NCBI RefSeq assembly: GCF_000621165.1
Contig: NZ_KK211218.1
Location: 179,196 to 243,195 of the forward strand
Source of the DNA: Enterovibrio calviensis DSM 14347
Lineage (GTDB): Bacteria; Pseudomonadota; Gammaproteobacteria; Enterobacterales; Vibrionaceae
Reading direction: 5' to 3'
DNA length: 64,000 bases
In this document: one piece after another, positions 1 through 7,445 of the stretch
How positions within the stretch are numbered: the first letter of the stretch is position 1
How the letters are laid out: the number at the start of each line of letters is the position of its first letter
Translations under genes and position numbers: made by a program
Notes under the pieces: generated by a model
Databases searched by the model: none
What the model was told of the DNA's origin: nothing
The model's input: only the letters and a program-made list of their open reading frames with translations

Positions 1-520
1 GACACTCAACACACGCCATGTTTTCTTTGGCAGCAGGGATCATCTCTTTCATGGCTTGAACAGATTGTTTGCTGTGATCCATTGCGTCGTATGAGTGACA
101 AGTCGTACAGGTTTTGTAGTTCTCGTCCGCCATGCGATCCCAGACTTTCTGGGCGAGCTCGAGCCGGTGCTCCTCGAACTTTTCGGGTGTATCTATCTTG
201 CCAGTGATGAAGTGGTGATAAAGGTCAGTCACCGCACCCATCTTGCGGGTTACTTTACCAACGAAATCTTTTGGTTGGTGACAATCCACACATTCAGCAC
301 GGATGCCTTTGGCATTACTGAAGTGAACAGATTGCTTATATTCTTCGTAGTTCTGCTGCATGGTATGGCACGACGTACAGAATTCAGTCGTCGAGAACAC
401 CTCAAAGGTTTTGTTCATCGTGACTACACCTGCGATCGCAATGATGGCACCGATCAGTACCAACGCAATGATTGGATACTTACGGCTTGGCTTCATCAGC
501 TTTTGCAATAGCTTTTTCAT
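1..520 (-). CDS. torC: TorC-like multiheme c-type cytochrome (NapC/NirT family), 5' part only
   Basis: The gene runs off the window edge, so only about the first 173 residues are visible. Translated from the ATG at 518-520 it begins MKKLLQKLMKPSRKYP, then one N-terminal membrane segment (about residues 15-35), then heme-binding CXXCH motifs: CTSCH, CVDCH, CTTCH, and a fourth truncated at the edge after CVEC. This is the membrane-anchored tetraheme layout of the NapC/NirT family. Members pass electrons from menaquinol to a periplasmic reductase. TorC is the version that feeds TMAO reductase TorA and carries a fifth heme in a C-terminal extension, which lies outside the window. I choose TorC rather than NapC because a TorR gene is divergent and TorR-type boxes lie between them, while a separate napC occurs at 42478. 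Which reductase follows cannot be seen. Confidence 0.8.
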   Translation of the reverse strand, partial: MKKLLQKLMKPSRKYPIIALVLIGAIIAIAGVVTMNKTFEVFSTTEFCTSCHTMQQNYEEYKQSVHFSNAKGIRAECVDCHQPKDFVGKVTRKMGAVTDLYHHFITGKIDTPEKFEEHRLELAQKVWDRMADENYKTCTTCHSYDAMDHSKQSVQAMKEMIPAAKENMACVEC

Positions 521-653
521 AAAATGGATACACCCATAATGTTCTTGTAGTTAGTGATGGGTCATTCCCTGAACCGTGTTAGGAAAGCAAACCAGCGCAC
601 TTTAGCTACGTGTTTTTGATGCGTTATTTCGAGTGGCGCATAGTAACGGTTGG

Positions 654-716
654 ATGTGAATATGGTTACGCACCAAAATGAACGGCAGGGATCGAGATAT
701 GAAAGGATGTGAACAG
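654..716 (-). promoter_or_regulatory. Cluster of four tor boxes (TorR operator)
   Basis: Read on the minus strand, 707-716 is CTGTTCACAT and the abutting 697-706 is CCTTTCATAT. 676-685 is CCGTTCATTT and 654-663 is ATATTCACAT. The known E. coli TorR decamer is CTGTTCATAT, also present there as several direct repeats upstream of torC; the four copies here match it at 7-9 of 10 positions and all face torC. They lie about 135-195 bases before the torC start, in the 412-base gap between torC and torR. The rest of the gap is AT-rich with no convincing gene. Confidence 0.75.
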
Positions 717-932
717 ATGACAATTCGGCGTCGTAATGTGGCGACAATGTGCTTCTAACTCCTTAAAAAATGGAGAATTTGTAATTCAACTCGCAAAATT
801 CCACTTCATGTCTTTTTAAAATCATTAGCTTGAGATTCCAAAAAACTGAAAAAATAGTGAGATAAATCAAATTTCGCCACGCATTAGCTGTTAAAGTGCG
901 CGCCTTCGTGACGAGTTGTGAACAGGATTACG

Positions 933-1643
933 TTGAGTTATCACATTTTGGTCGTAGATGACGAAGTTGTTACTCGCACAATGATATGCGGATACTTCGA
1001 AAAACAAGGATATAGTGTCAGTCAGGCCGCTGACGGCAGGGAAATGCACAAAATTATGAACGACCGGCATGTTGATCTCGTTTTACTCGATATCAACTTA
1101 CCGGGTGAAGACGGTTTAATGCTGACCAGAGATCTTCGCAGTAAATCTGATGTGGGGATCATTTTGGTGACGGCTCGGACCGACAGCATCGACCGCATCG
1201 TCGGTTTAGAAATGGGCGCAGATGACTACTGCACAAAACCTGTCGAATTGCGTGAGTTGTTGGTAAGAGTCAGAAATTTGCTTTGGCGTATCTCTCGCAG
1301 CAATAACGCCACAGTTATTGAGAGTTTACCGCGAGAAAATGATAAAATCGTTAACTTCAATGGTTGGACATTCGACATTGATCGCCGAGCGCTCAGTAAT
1401 GCGTATGATGCGGTAAAGTTGACCAAAGCAGAATATGAAATGCTCGTTGCTTTTACGGCAAATCCGAATCGGGTTTTGAGCAGAGAGCGTCTTCTCAATC
1501 TGATCAGCCATCGTGTCGATGCGCCGAATGATCGTACCGTTGATGTACTGGTTCGTCGCTTAAGAAACAAAATAGAAGCAGAACCCAAGAAACCGCAGTT
1601 GTTTATTACTGTGCATGGTGAAGGTTACATGTTTGCGGGTTGA
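933..1643 (+). CDS. torR: TorR, OmpR-family response regulator of TMAO respiration
   Basis: Activator of the torCAD operon in response to TMAO, normally phosphorylated by the sensor kinase TorS. The N-terminal receiver domain carries the acidic pair near residues 9-10, the phosphorylated Asp in LVLLDINLPGEDGLMLTR (about D53) and the conserved Lys in DDYCTKP. A winged-helix DNA-binding domain follows (RTVDVLVRRLRNKIEAE, ending HGEGYMFAG). The stretch DRIVGLEMGADDYxTKPxEL is close to E. coli TorR as I recall it. I place the start at the TTG at 933, giving MSYHILVVDDE, because AGGA lies about 7 bases upstream and the length then fits TorR; an in-frame GTG at 918 adds five residues. TorS and TorT are not adjacent: a DUF2947 gene follows instead. 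Confidence 0.88.
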   Translation: MSYHILVVDDEVVTRTMICGYFEKQGYSVSQAADGREMHKIMNDRHVDLVLLDINLPGEDGLMLTRDLRSKSDVGIILVTARTDSIDRIVGLEMGADDYCTKPVELRELLVRVRNLLWRISRSNNATVIESLPRENDKIVNFNGWTFDIDRRALSNAYDAVKLTKAEYEMLVAFTANPNRVLSRERLLNLISHRVDAPNDRTVDVLVRRLRNKIEAEPKKPQLFITVHGEGYMFAG

Positions 1644-1669
1644 TAGATGACTCGTGATCTGAGAGAGCT

Positions 1670-2140
1670 ATGAATTACATTTCCTTTGAAGACTACAAAC
1701 GTAAGTGGATTTTCACGCACCAGTCTATGCCTGTTGCGCCGGAAGACTACACCGAAATCAAGCCAATGGCGGAAGCGCGTGGCGCACAGTTGTGGCGTGA
1801 TTTTATTAGCAATGAAAGCCCGACACCTGACCATTTTGGTAAAGGTGATTGGCCTGTCATGCAAAGTGTGTGGGAGAACGATGTTAACTGGCAAAACCCT
1901 TGGGAAGAGGAAGCGGATTTGCCAGAGGCATTCATTGCGCATTTCCCATGGGAAGACAATGCGGTGGTGTATTTTTGCTATGAAAAAAATAACATCATAG
2001 AAACGCGCTGGGGAATGTTTAAGAAGTATTGGAAGAACTTCTTGTTCTATGACGACAAGCCATTGTTGCTAGGTCGTAAAAACAAGCAAGTGGCCATGTT
2101 TGATCAAAACGGTACTGCAAAACTGGGTACACGCCCTTAG
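1670..2140 (+). CDS. DUF2947 family protein (unknown function)
   Basis: A 156-residue soluble protein without signal peptide or membrane segment, rich in Trp and acidic residues (for example PWEEEADLPEAF and HFPWEDNAVVYF). I recognise it as the short DUF2947 family found in vibrios and relatives, for which I know no characterised role. It starts 26 bases after the torR stop on the same strand, so it may be read through from torR, and a strong terminator follows about 80 bases after its stop. Nothing in the sequence ties it to TMAO respiration beyond position. Confidence 0.7.
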   Translation: MNYISFEDYKRKWIFTHQSMPVAPEDYTEIKPMAEARGAQLWRDFISNESPTPDHFGKGDWPVMQSVWENDVNWQNPWEEEADLPEAFIAHFPWEDNAVVYFCYEKNNIIETRWGMFKKYWKNFLFYDDKPLLLGRKNKQVAMFDQNGTAKLGTRP

Positions 2141-2221
2141 CGCCTTAAACTGCTTGGAGATATCGTGTTTAGCCTTTGAATTCATGGCTCTTGGTTTTTT
2201 AGAAAGCACGATGAGTTTTAT

Positions 2222-2254
2222 AAAAAGCAGAAGCGGAAACGCTTCTGCTTTTTT
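2222..2254 (+). terminator. Rho-independent terminator after the DUF2947 gene
   Basis: A perfect 10-bp stem, AGCAGAAGCG and CGCTTCTGCT, closes a GAAA tetraloop. It is preceded by an A tract and followed by TTTTT. It closes the torR-DUF2947 unit. Confidence 0.9.
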
Positions 2255-2285
2255 GTTTTCTAACGTGTCATGAACCCTTCTGCTC

Positions 2286-2331
2286 GCTTGTGCTTGTGCT
2301 TGTGCTTGTGCTTGTGCTTGTGCTTGTGCTT
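2286..2331 (+). repeat. Hexanucleotide tandem repeat (GCTTGT, about 7.7 copies)
   Basis: GCTTGT repeats without interruption over 46 bases in the gap between the DUF2947 terminator and the lipoprotein gene. The repeat is outside any supported gene. The remaining gap (2332-2661) is AT-rich and I see only a plausible promoter region for the next gene. Confidence 0.95.
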
Positions 2332-2661
2332 AGTGGCGTAGTGCGTTCATTTACCCAGAAAATATTCCAATAGAATGTGATATAGCTCTGACATCAAGCC
2401 TATGGCTCTCTACTTTTAAGTACCCCCAAACATCACCTTCAAATTTCACCTTCAAACATGGCTCCCAAATACCGCCTCCAATGTTTTCTGTTCATTTTTA
2501 GATATTTACTTATCGCTTGACGTTGTTTGCTTGCGCATTTCGGATGATTTTCAGTCAAGTTTATCGAATGGCGCCAACAAATTGCCGCCAAAATGGCGCG
2601 TTTATTGCACACATATTGAGCATTGCCGCTGATTAAAAGTGAATAGAAAAAAGGACTTAGC

Positions 2662-3063
2662 ATGAAAGCTAACTATGTTGCCGCCATGACGCTGCTTGTA
2701 CTCAGTGGGTGTTCTTATGTACCCACCTATGGCGTACACGGAAAACTGTTGATGACCGAAGAGCAAGTGATTGACTGTGAGTATGAAGCGGCGCTGGACA
2801 CCTTGCAGCGTTTTACGGTGGTTGGAAGCGCGAAAGAGAAAGCATGGGCGTTTGAGTTCATGGGTGTTGTGTATCAAGAAAAGATGGATCTTGAAGCGTT
2901 CAATCACACGCTAGATCGTTTTCTTTTCAATGAAGTAGGGCGAGGGGCTGATCCAGCAGCAACTATTCATCAATGGAATGAAACTCGCCGATCTATTCGT
3001 GAAAAGCGTGTTTACAAGTTGGGTCGTGCAGAATGCGCCACTAACTTTGTGAAAGAGGGATGA
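2662..3063 (+). CDS. Small lipoprotein of unknown function
   Basis: A 133-residue protein beginning with a typical lipoprotein signal: two Lys/Asn-containing residues after Met, a hydrophobic stretch, then lipobox LSGC, so Cys17 would be lipidated. The mature part is acidic and helical (EEQVIDCEYEAALDTLQRF, then a long amphipathic region) with two further Cys residues, C39 and one near the C terminus in GRAECATNF, which could form a disulfide. The start is well supported by AAAGGA about 8 bases upstream of the ATG. It is monocistronic by position. I do not recognise the family; no function is proposed. Confidence 0.75.
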   Translation: MKANYVAAMTLLVLSGCSYVPTYGVHGKLLMTEEQVIDCEYEAALDTLQRFTVVGSAKEKAWAFEFMGVVYQEKMDLEAFNHTLDRFLFNEVGRGADPAATIHQWNETRRSIREKRVYKLGRAECATNFVKEG

Positions 3064-3629
3064 ATCGAATGTTGATTTTTATTGTGAGGCTGTTTCCAGT
3101 CTTCTAGGTGGATCGCATTTTTCATGCATCTATTTAAAAGATAAAGGAACTTTTTATAGACCTCACAGTTTTCTTATTCATCAGATACTAAATTAGCCCT
3201 GTGTTCAAAATCAGTCAGTAATGCAGGCCGCCACTTATCGACTGATTCTGAACCACAAGACTTTCATTTCTTTCTGTTTTTAGTTTATAAGCTGAAGGAA
3301 ATAAATGAGAGGGCGGAACTCTAAAGCCGCTAGCAAAACTCGAGGAAAACCAGTGTCGGTATTGGCCTATTGACGCTGGTTTTTTTCATTTCTACCGTAT
3401 AAATTCCCTCGTTCGCTCAATGCTAAATTCCCTATATTTCAGCTTCATTACCCTCCATGTTTATTGAATCTTGGCTTCGCTATGTAATGGGCTTTTCTGT
3501 GTGACAGTGTCATTCCAGCTGCTAGAGCAATAACGGTAAGCTGTATTACGATTTTTGGGCGAAAAAAAGCGGCAATATTCCGCCGCTATTGAGTGTTCCT
3601 GAAAGTATGTCGCTGTGGTCAGCTATGGA
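3064..3629 (+). other. Gene-free stretch with possible small RNA
   Basis: No coding region is supported in these 566 bases. The + strand holds two stem-loops. One has arms AATCAGTC (3209-3216) and GACTGATT (3240-3247). The other ends in a T tract at 3347-3386. Between them lies a G/A-rich segment with complementary pieces GGCGG (3312-3316) and CCGC (3327-3330). A transcript ending at 3386 would be either a long 3' tail of the lipoprotein mRNA or a separate small RNA. I do not recognise a known RNA family. Confidence 0.35.
3347..3386 (+). terminator. Rho-independent terminator in the lipoprotein-dctP gap
   Basis: An 11-bp stem (AAACCAGTGTC with GACGCTGGTTT, one G-T pair) encloses a 14-base loop and is followed by TTTT. 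It lies about 285 bases after the lipoprotein stop, which is far for a simple gene terminator. Confidence 0.75.
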
Positions 3630-4682
3630 TTAAGAGTATCTGTAAGGTTTACCCGCTTTGTCCATCACGCTGGCATACTCTTTGAAGATATCGACCACTT
3701 GTTTAGTGCGAGGGCTCGTTTCGGCCACTTCATCCCAAAATTTGTAGGCCTCGATTTCGACCTGACGCCACTCTTCGTCAGGGATGGTGGTCAACTGCAT
3801 CTTAGTGCCTTGGGTTCTCAGCTTAGCTTCTCCGCCCCAGTACCAGTGTTGGCGGTAATAGTGCGAGGAATCCATCATCATGTTGAACAGCACCTTCAAG
3901 TGTTCTGGAAGTGCGTCCCAACGCTCTGAGTTGGCGAAGAACGAGCCACACCAAGCGCCTGAAATGTTATTGGTGAGGAAGTAGTTCGTCACATCAGCCC
4001 AGCCAACAGTGTAGTCTTCCGTGATACCTGACCATGCGATGCCATCTAGTTCACCCGTTTGTACTGCGACTTCCACGTCTTCCCAAGGCAGGGTGACAGG
4101 AATCACGCCAAAGCGTGCAAGGAAACGTCCCGCTGTCGGGAAGGTGAATATCCGTTTACCTTTTAGATCAGACAGACTGCGGATTGGCTCGACGGTGGCA
4201 AAGTGACAAGGGTCCCATGAGCCCGCACTCAGCCAAGTGACGCCTTTCACTTCGTCATAAGCTTCTTTCCAAATTTCTTTCAGGCCGTACTCTTCAAACA
4301 GAACCGGCACATCAAGGCTATAACGTGTTGCGAACGGGAAGTACCCGCCAAACACAGCAATGTCTACGGGAGCGGCGATAGAGTCATCGTCGCTTTGTAC
4401 GGCGTCGATGGTTCCTTTTTGCATTGCGCGGAACAACTCGCCTGTTGGGACAAGCTGGTCGGCGAAATACAACTCGATCACCATCTCGCCATTGGCGGCA
4501 AGGTTAAACGCATCCACGGCAGGTTTAATAACGTGTTCAGCAAGAGCGGGGCCAGCGTAAGTTTGCAATCGCCAACGAATGGGCTCTTTGGCAGAAACAA
4601 CGGCGGGTGCGCCCATGATAGCGGTTGCGCTCCCCGCACCGACGATCCCTGCTTTTTTCAAAAAATCGCGTCTATTACTCAT
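3630..4682 (-). CDS. TRAP transporter periplasmic substrate-binding protein, DctP family
   Basis: A 350-residue protein with a twin-arginine signal (NRRDFLKKAG, then hydrophobic stretch, cleavage near VVSAKE), so it is exported folded by Tat. The mature part has the DctP fold signatures: a first strand RWRLQTY, the segment SLSDLKGKRIFTFPTAGRFLARFGVIPVTL that includes the Arg contacting carboxylate groups in this family, and VQTGELDGIAWSG. It would capture a substrate in the periplasm and deliver it to the DctQM permease encoded just upstream. DctP proteins mostly bind organic anions, but the neighbouring enzymes suggest an amine-containing ligand. It is the last gene of the operon, 118 bases after dctM, with AAGGA before the ATG. 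The ligand cannot be read from sequence. Confidence 0.88.
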   Translation of the reverse strand: MSNRRDFLKKAGIVGAGSATAIMGAPAVVSAKEPIRWRLQTYAGPALAEHVIKPAVDAFNLAANGEMVIELYFADQLVPTGELFRAMQKGTIDAVQSDDDSIAAPVDIAVFGGYFPFATRYSLDVPVLFEEYGLKEIWKEAYDEVKGVTWLSAGSWDPCHFATVEPIRSLSDLKGKRIFTFPTAGRFLARFGVIPVTLPWEDVEVAVQTGELDGIAWSGITEDYTVGWADVTNYFLTNNISGAWCGSFFANSERWDALPEHLKVLFNMMMDSSHYYRQHWYWGGEAKLRTQGTKMQLTTIPDEEWRQVEIEAYKFWDEVAETSPRTKQVVDIFKEYASVMDKAGKPYRYS

Positions 4683-4800
4683 AGCGGTGTCCTTTTCACT
4701 GATAGGTTTGATGCTGCATGTTTGACGCTACATCGCTTGGTTTAAGATCTTGGTATTACGTCTTGCTGGTCTTACTTTTGAGTCTAGAATCTTTTATTGA

Positions 4801-6123
4801 TCATCGACTGTAATGCCATTCAGGCAGCCACAAGGCGACCTGAGGGAAAACCATGACGATGACAAGCGCCCCCATCATGATGAGTACAAATGGAATAATG
4901 GATCGGTATATATCGGTCAATGAAACCTCTGGCGGTGCCATGGCCCGCATCAAAAAGAGGTTGTACCCGAATGGCGGGGTCATATAGGCAATTTGGCAGG
5001 TGATGGTGTAGAGCACGCCATACCAAATCAAATCGAATCCGAGCAGTTTGACTAAAGGAACATAGAGCGGCGCGACAATCACCAGCATGGCCGTGTCATC
5101 GAGGAATGTGCCCATGATGAGGTAGGAAAGCTGCATTAAGATCAGCACTTCCCATGGTGTTAAACCAAGGCGGTCAACAAACAAGGCTTCAATGGCTTTG
5201 ACTGCACCCAGCCCATCAAACACTGCGCCAAAACATAACGCCGCCAGAATAATCCACATGAACATGCAGCTAATGGCGAGGGTTTTTCTAAGAGTGTTTT
5301 CCATGACCTCTTTGGTCATACGGCGTTTGATAATGGCAGCAACAGTCGCCGCTAACGCTCCGACAGCGGAGCTTTCCACCAAGCTGGTTACGCCCATTAA
5401 GAACAGGCCAGTCATCGAGAAAAAGATAGCCAGTGGCAATATGCCAGCGCGCAGCAGTTTGAGTTTCTCCGAGAAAGGAACGTTACGTTCTTCTTCAGAT
5501 AAGGCAGGCCCTAGTTGCGGCTGCAGTTTGCAACGTATAACGATATACATGACAAACATAAATGCCATGAGTAAGCCTGGGAATACACCCGCCAACCACA
5601 ATTGACCAACCGGTTGCCTAGCGATCATGCCATACAGCACCAAAACCACACTGGGGGGAACGAGTATTCCGAGTGAACTACCCGCTTGTATGACCCCCGT
5701 AACCATGATCTTGTCATAGCCTCGCCGCAACAGTTCAGGGAGCGCGATACTGGCACCGATGGCCATCCCTGCGACACTTAAGCCGTTCATGGCAGACACG
5801 GCCACCATCAATAAAATGGTACCAATGGCCAATCCACCGTGTATGGGGCCCATCCATACATGGAACATTTTGTAGAGATCTTCTGCTATTCCTGATTCGG
5901 ACAACATGTAACCCATGTAGATGAATAGAGGCAGGGTAAGCAGTGGATACCACTTCATCAGTTTCATGGCTGCGCCAAAGGCGATTTCTGACCCGCCGTC
6001 ACCCCACAGCAGCAATGACGCAATCACAGCCACAGAACCAATGGCTGCAAAGACGCGTTGGCCAGTTAGCAACATCAGCATCATGGAAGAAAACATCAAG
6101 AGAGCGATCAATTCATAGCTCAT
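4801..6123 (-). CDS. TRAP transporter large permease subunit, DctM family
   Basis: A 440-residue, strongly hydrophobic protein with the usual dozen membrane segments of DctM. Recognisable signatures are TLPLFIYMGYMLSESGIA near residues 55-75, VAVSAMNGLSVAGMAIG, GSSLGILVPPSVVLVLYG and TPPFGYNLFLMRAM. It is the Na+-driven translocation subunit of a tripartite ATP-independent transporter in the inner membrane, working with DctQ and the DctP binding protein. Its start overlaps the dctQ stop by four bases (ATGA), which implies translational coupling. Length is normal and no key region is missing. Confidence 0.93.
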   Translation of the reverse strand: MSYELIALLMFSSMMLMLLTGQRVFAAIGSVAVIASLLLWGDGGSEIAFGAAMKLMKWYPLLTLPLFIYMGYMLSESGIAEDLYKMFHVWMGPIHGGLAIGTILLMVAVSAMNGLSVAGMAIGASIALPELLRRGYDKIMVTGVIQAGSSLGILVPPSVVLVLYGMIARQPVGQLWLAGVFPGLLMAFMFVMYIVIRCKLQPQLGPALSEEERNVPFSEKLKLLRAGILPLAIFFSMTGLFLMGVTSLVESSAVGALAATVAAIIKRRMTKEVMENTLRKTLAISCMFMWIILAALCFGAVFDGLGAVKAIEALFVDRLGLTPWEVLILMQLSYLIMGTFLDDTAMLVIVAPLYVPLVKLLGFDLIWYGVLYTITCQIAYMTPPFGYNLFLMRAMAPPEVSLTDIYRSIIPFVLIMMGALVIVMVFPQVALWLPEWHYSR

Positions 6124-6689
6124 TGCGCGTCTCCTTCTGTTGGCTGAACAGGGGCTCGCAATTTGGCGATGTCTTTAAGCATCACTGCCGTTGCTTGAAG
6201 GATCATCAGGAAAATACTGACGCACATAATGAGTTTGATAGGGGACATATAAGGTCGCCAAGCCGAGTAGCTGCGCTCGCTGTATTCCAACGCATAGGTG
6301 GTGCTAGAAATGCCGCCGTAAAGCAGCACTCCGAGATAGATAAACAGAAAAATGACGGTGACACAGTCAACAATTGCTTTGGTGCGTGGCGACCAATTTC
6401 CATACACGAGGTCCATGCGAACATGGCTATTCAGTTGCATCGAATAAGGGCCACCCAGCATGTAGTAAGCGACCATGACGAACTGCGCCATTTCCAATGT
6501 CCAAAGTGAAGGAAAGAAAAAGGTTTTGGTTACAGAGGAATAAACGAGAATGCCAAGCATGAGAAAAATAAGGTACATGGCGAACCGACCCACATAGTAG
6601 TTAATCGATTCAACAAACCTGACGTAGCTTGCCAGTGGTGAGGGCAGATACGTCAGTGTGTCATCAGCTTCATCGCACTGAGATTTCAT
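6120..6689 (-). CDS. TRAP transporter small permease subunit, DctQ family
   Basis: A 189-residue protein with four predicted membrane segments (about residues 28-50, 65-85, 108-130 and 150-170) and the DctQ-type pattern in RFAMYLIFLMLGILVYSS. It pairs with DctM in the inner membrane and is thought to help dock the binding protein. AAGGAA precedes the ATG. It follows the amidotransferase gene after 33 bases and overlaps dctM by four bases, so it belongs to the same operon as the four enzyme genes upstream. Confidence 0.9.
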   Translation of the reverse strand: MKSQCDEADDTLTYLPSPLASYVRFVESINYYVGRFAMYLIFLMLGILVYSSVTKTFFFPSLWTLEMAQFVMVAYYMLGGPYSMQLNSHVRMDLVYGNWSPRTKAIVDCVTVIFLFIYLGVLLYGGISSTTYALEYSERSYSAWRPYMSPIKLIMCVSIFLMILQATAVMLKDIAKLRAPVQPTEGDAQ

Positions 6690-6722
6690 GGATCATTTCC
6701 TTATGATGGCCGTTCTACATGG

Positions 6723-7436
6723 CTAATTCGTTGCTGCCTTTCGCAAGAAATTTAGAAGCCATTGGGTGACTTTTTTGCTGTCTGCGGTCTGCTTCAGTGA
6801 TGCCTGACCGCTATCAATCACAGCTTCGGGAATGCGGTCTCGCCTTGCTTCCATGAGATCGAAGGAGTAGGCGCGGCTGAATTCTGGGTGTCCTTGAATG
6901 GCCAGAAAGTGATTGTCTACGGTGAACATGCCGATGGGGCAAAACTCACTTCCAGCTAGATTTTTTCCGTGTTCAGGTAAGCGAGTCACTTGGTCTTGAT
7001 GACTGACAACCAATGAATAGTGTTGGGTGTCAGGGTCAAGCCAATCGGCTTTGGCTTTGATTTCGCTGTTAGCGATACCGACTCCCCAGCCGCGCTCTGA
7101 TCGGCCAACTTCACCGCCCAGCGCTTGAGCCATCATTTGATGGCCGAAGCAAATTCCGACCGTGGGTATGCCTTGTTTAAACAGAGTGCGAATAAAGGCT
7201 TCAAACGTTTTTATCCATGGCAGATCGTCATAGACGCTGTAACGACTGCCTGAGATGATGTAACCCTCGCATTCGTCCATTTTCTGCGGATATTCCCCGT
7301 CAATGACGCGATAAAAACGCAGCGACAATTCCGGTTCTTCTCGCAGCAAAATTGCGGCGAACATGTCTGAGTAGTTCTGATGTGTCGCTTGAAGCTCAGT
7401 TTTCACATCATCGCAAAGTAAAATGCCAACCTGCAT
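6723..7436 (-). CDS. Class I glutamine amidotransferase-like hydrolase, possible gamma-glutamyl amide hydrolase
   Basis: A 237-residue stand-alone class I glutamine amidotransferase domain. The nucleophile elbow is GICFGHQMMAQALGG (Cys96) and the catalytic His-Glu pair is in GHPEFS (His183, Glu185), so the triad is intact. No synthase domain is fused to it. Free-standing members of this fold are often annotated GMP-synthase-like, but several hydrolyse gamma-glutamyl bonds. Its position inside an operon with a glutamine-synthetase-like ligase and two dehydrogenases suggests that it releases glutamate from a gamma-glutamylated intermediate, the role PuuD has in putrescine breakdown. That role is inference; the sequence is not obviously PuuD. 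GAGG lies 6 bases before the ATG. Confidence 0.8.
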   Translation of the reverse strand: MQVGILLCDDVKTELQATHQNYSDMFAAILLREEPELSLRFYRVIDGEYPQKMDECEGYIISGSRYSVYDDLPWIKTFEAFIRTLFKQGIPTVGICFGHQMMAQALGGEVGRSERGWGVGIANSEIKAKADWLDPDTQHYSLVVSHQDQVTRLPEHGKNLAGSEFCPIGMFTVDNHFLAIQGHPEFSRAYSFDLMEARRDRIPEAVIDSGQASLKQTADSKKVTQWLLNFLRKAATN

Positions 7437-7445
7437 AAATCCTCG

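Noticed and set aside
95-511. 138-codon plus-strand frame at the left edge
   Set aside because: It is the antisense of the torC cytochrome, which has clear CXXCH motifs on the other strand.
562-747. 61-codon minus-strand reading frame in the torC-torR gap
   Set aside because: It spans the tor boxes, has no ribosome site and no recognisable protein; this is the regulatory region.
2286-2331. Hexanucleotide tract considered as CRISPR-like or phase-variable coding repeat
   Set aside because: No spacers, and no gene frame spans the tract.
3301-3345. Segment before the 3347 terminator considered as a GEMM-type riboswitch
   Set aside because: It lacks the AAACC/GNRA/GGGACGCAAAG core that is seen at 33183; only generic stems are present.
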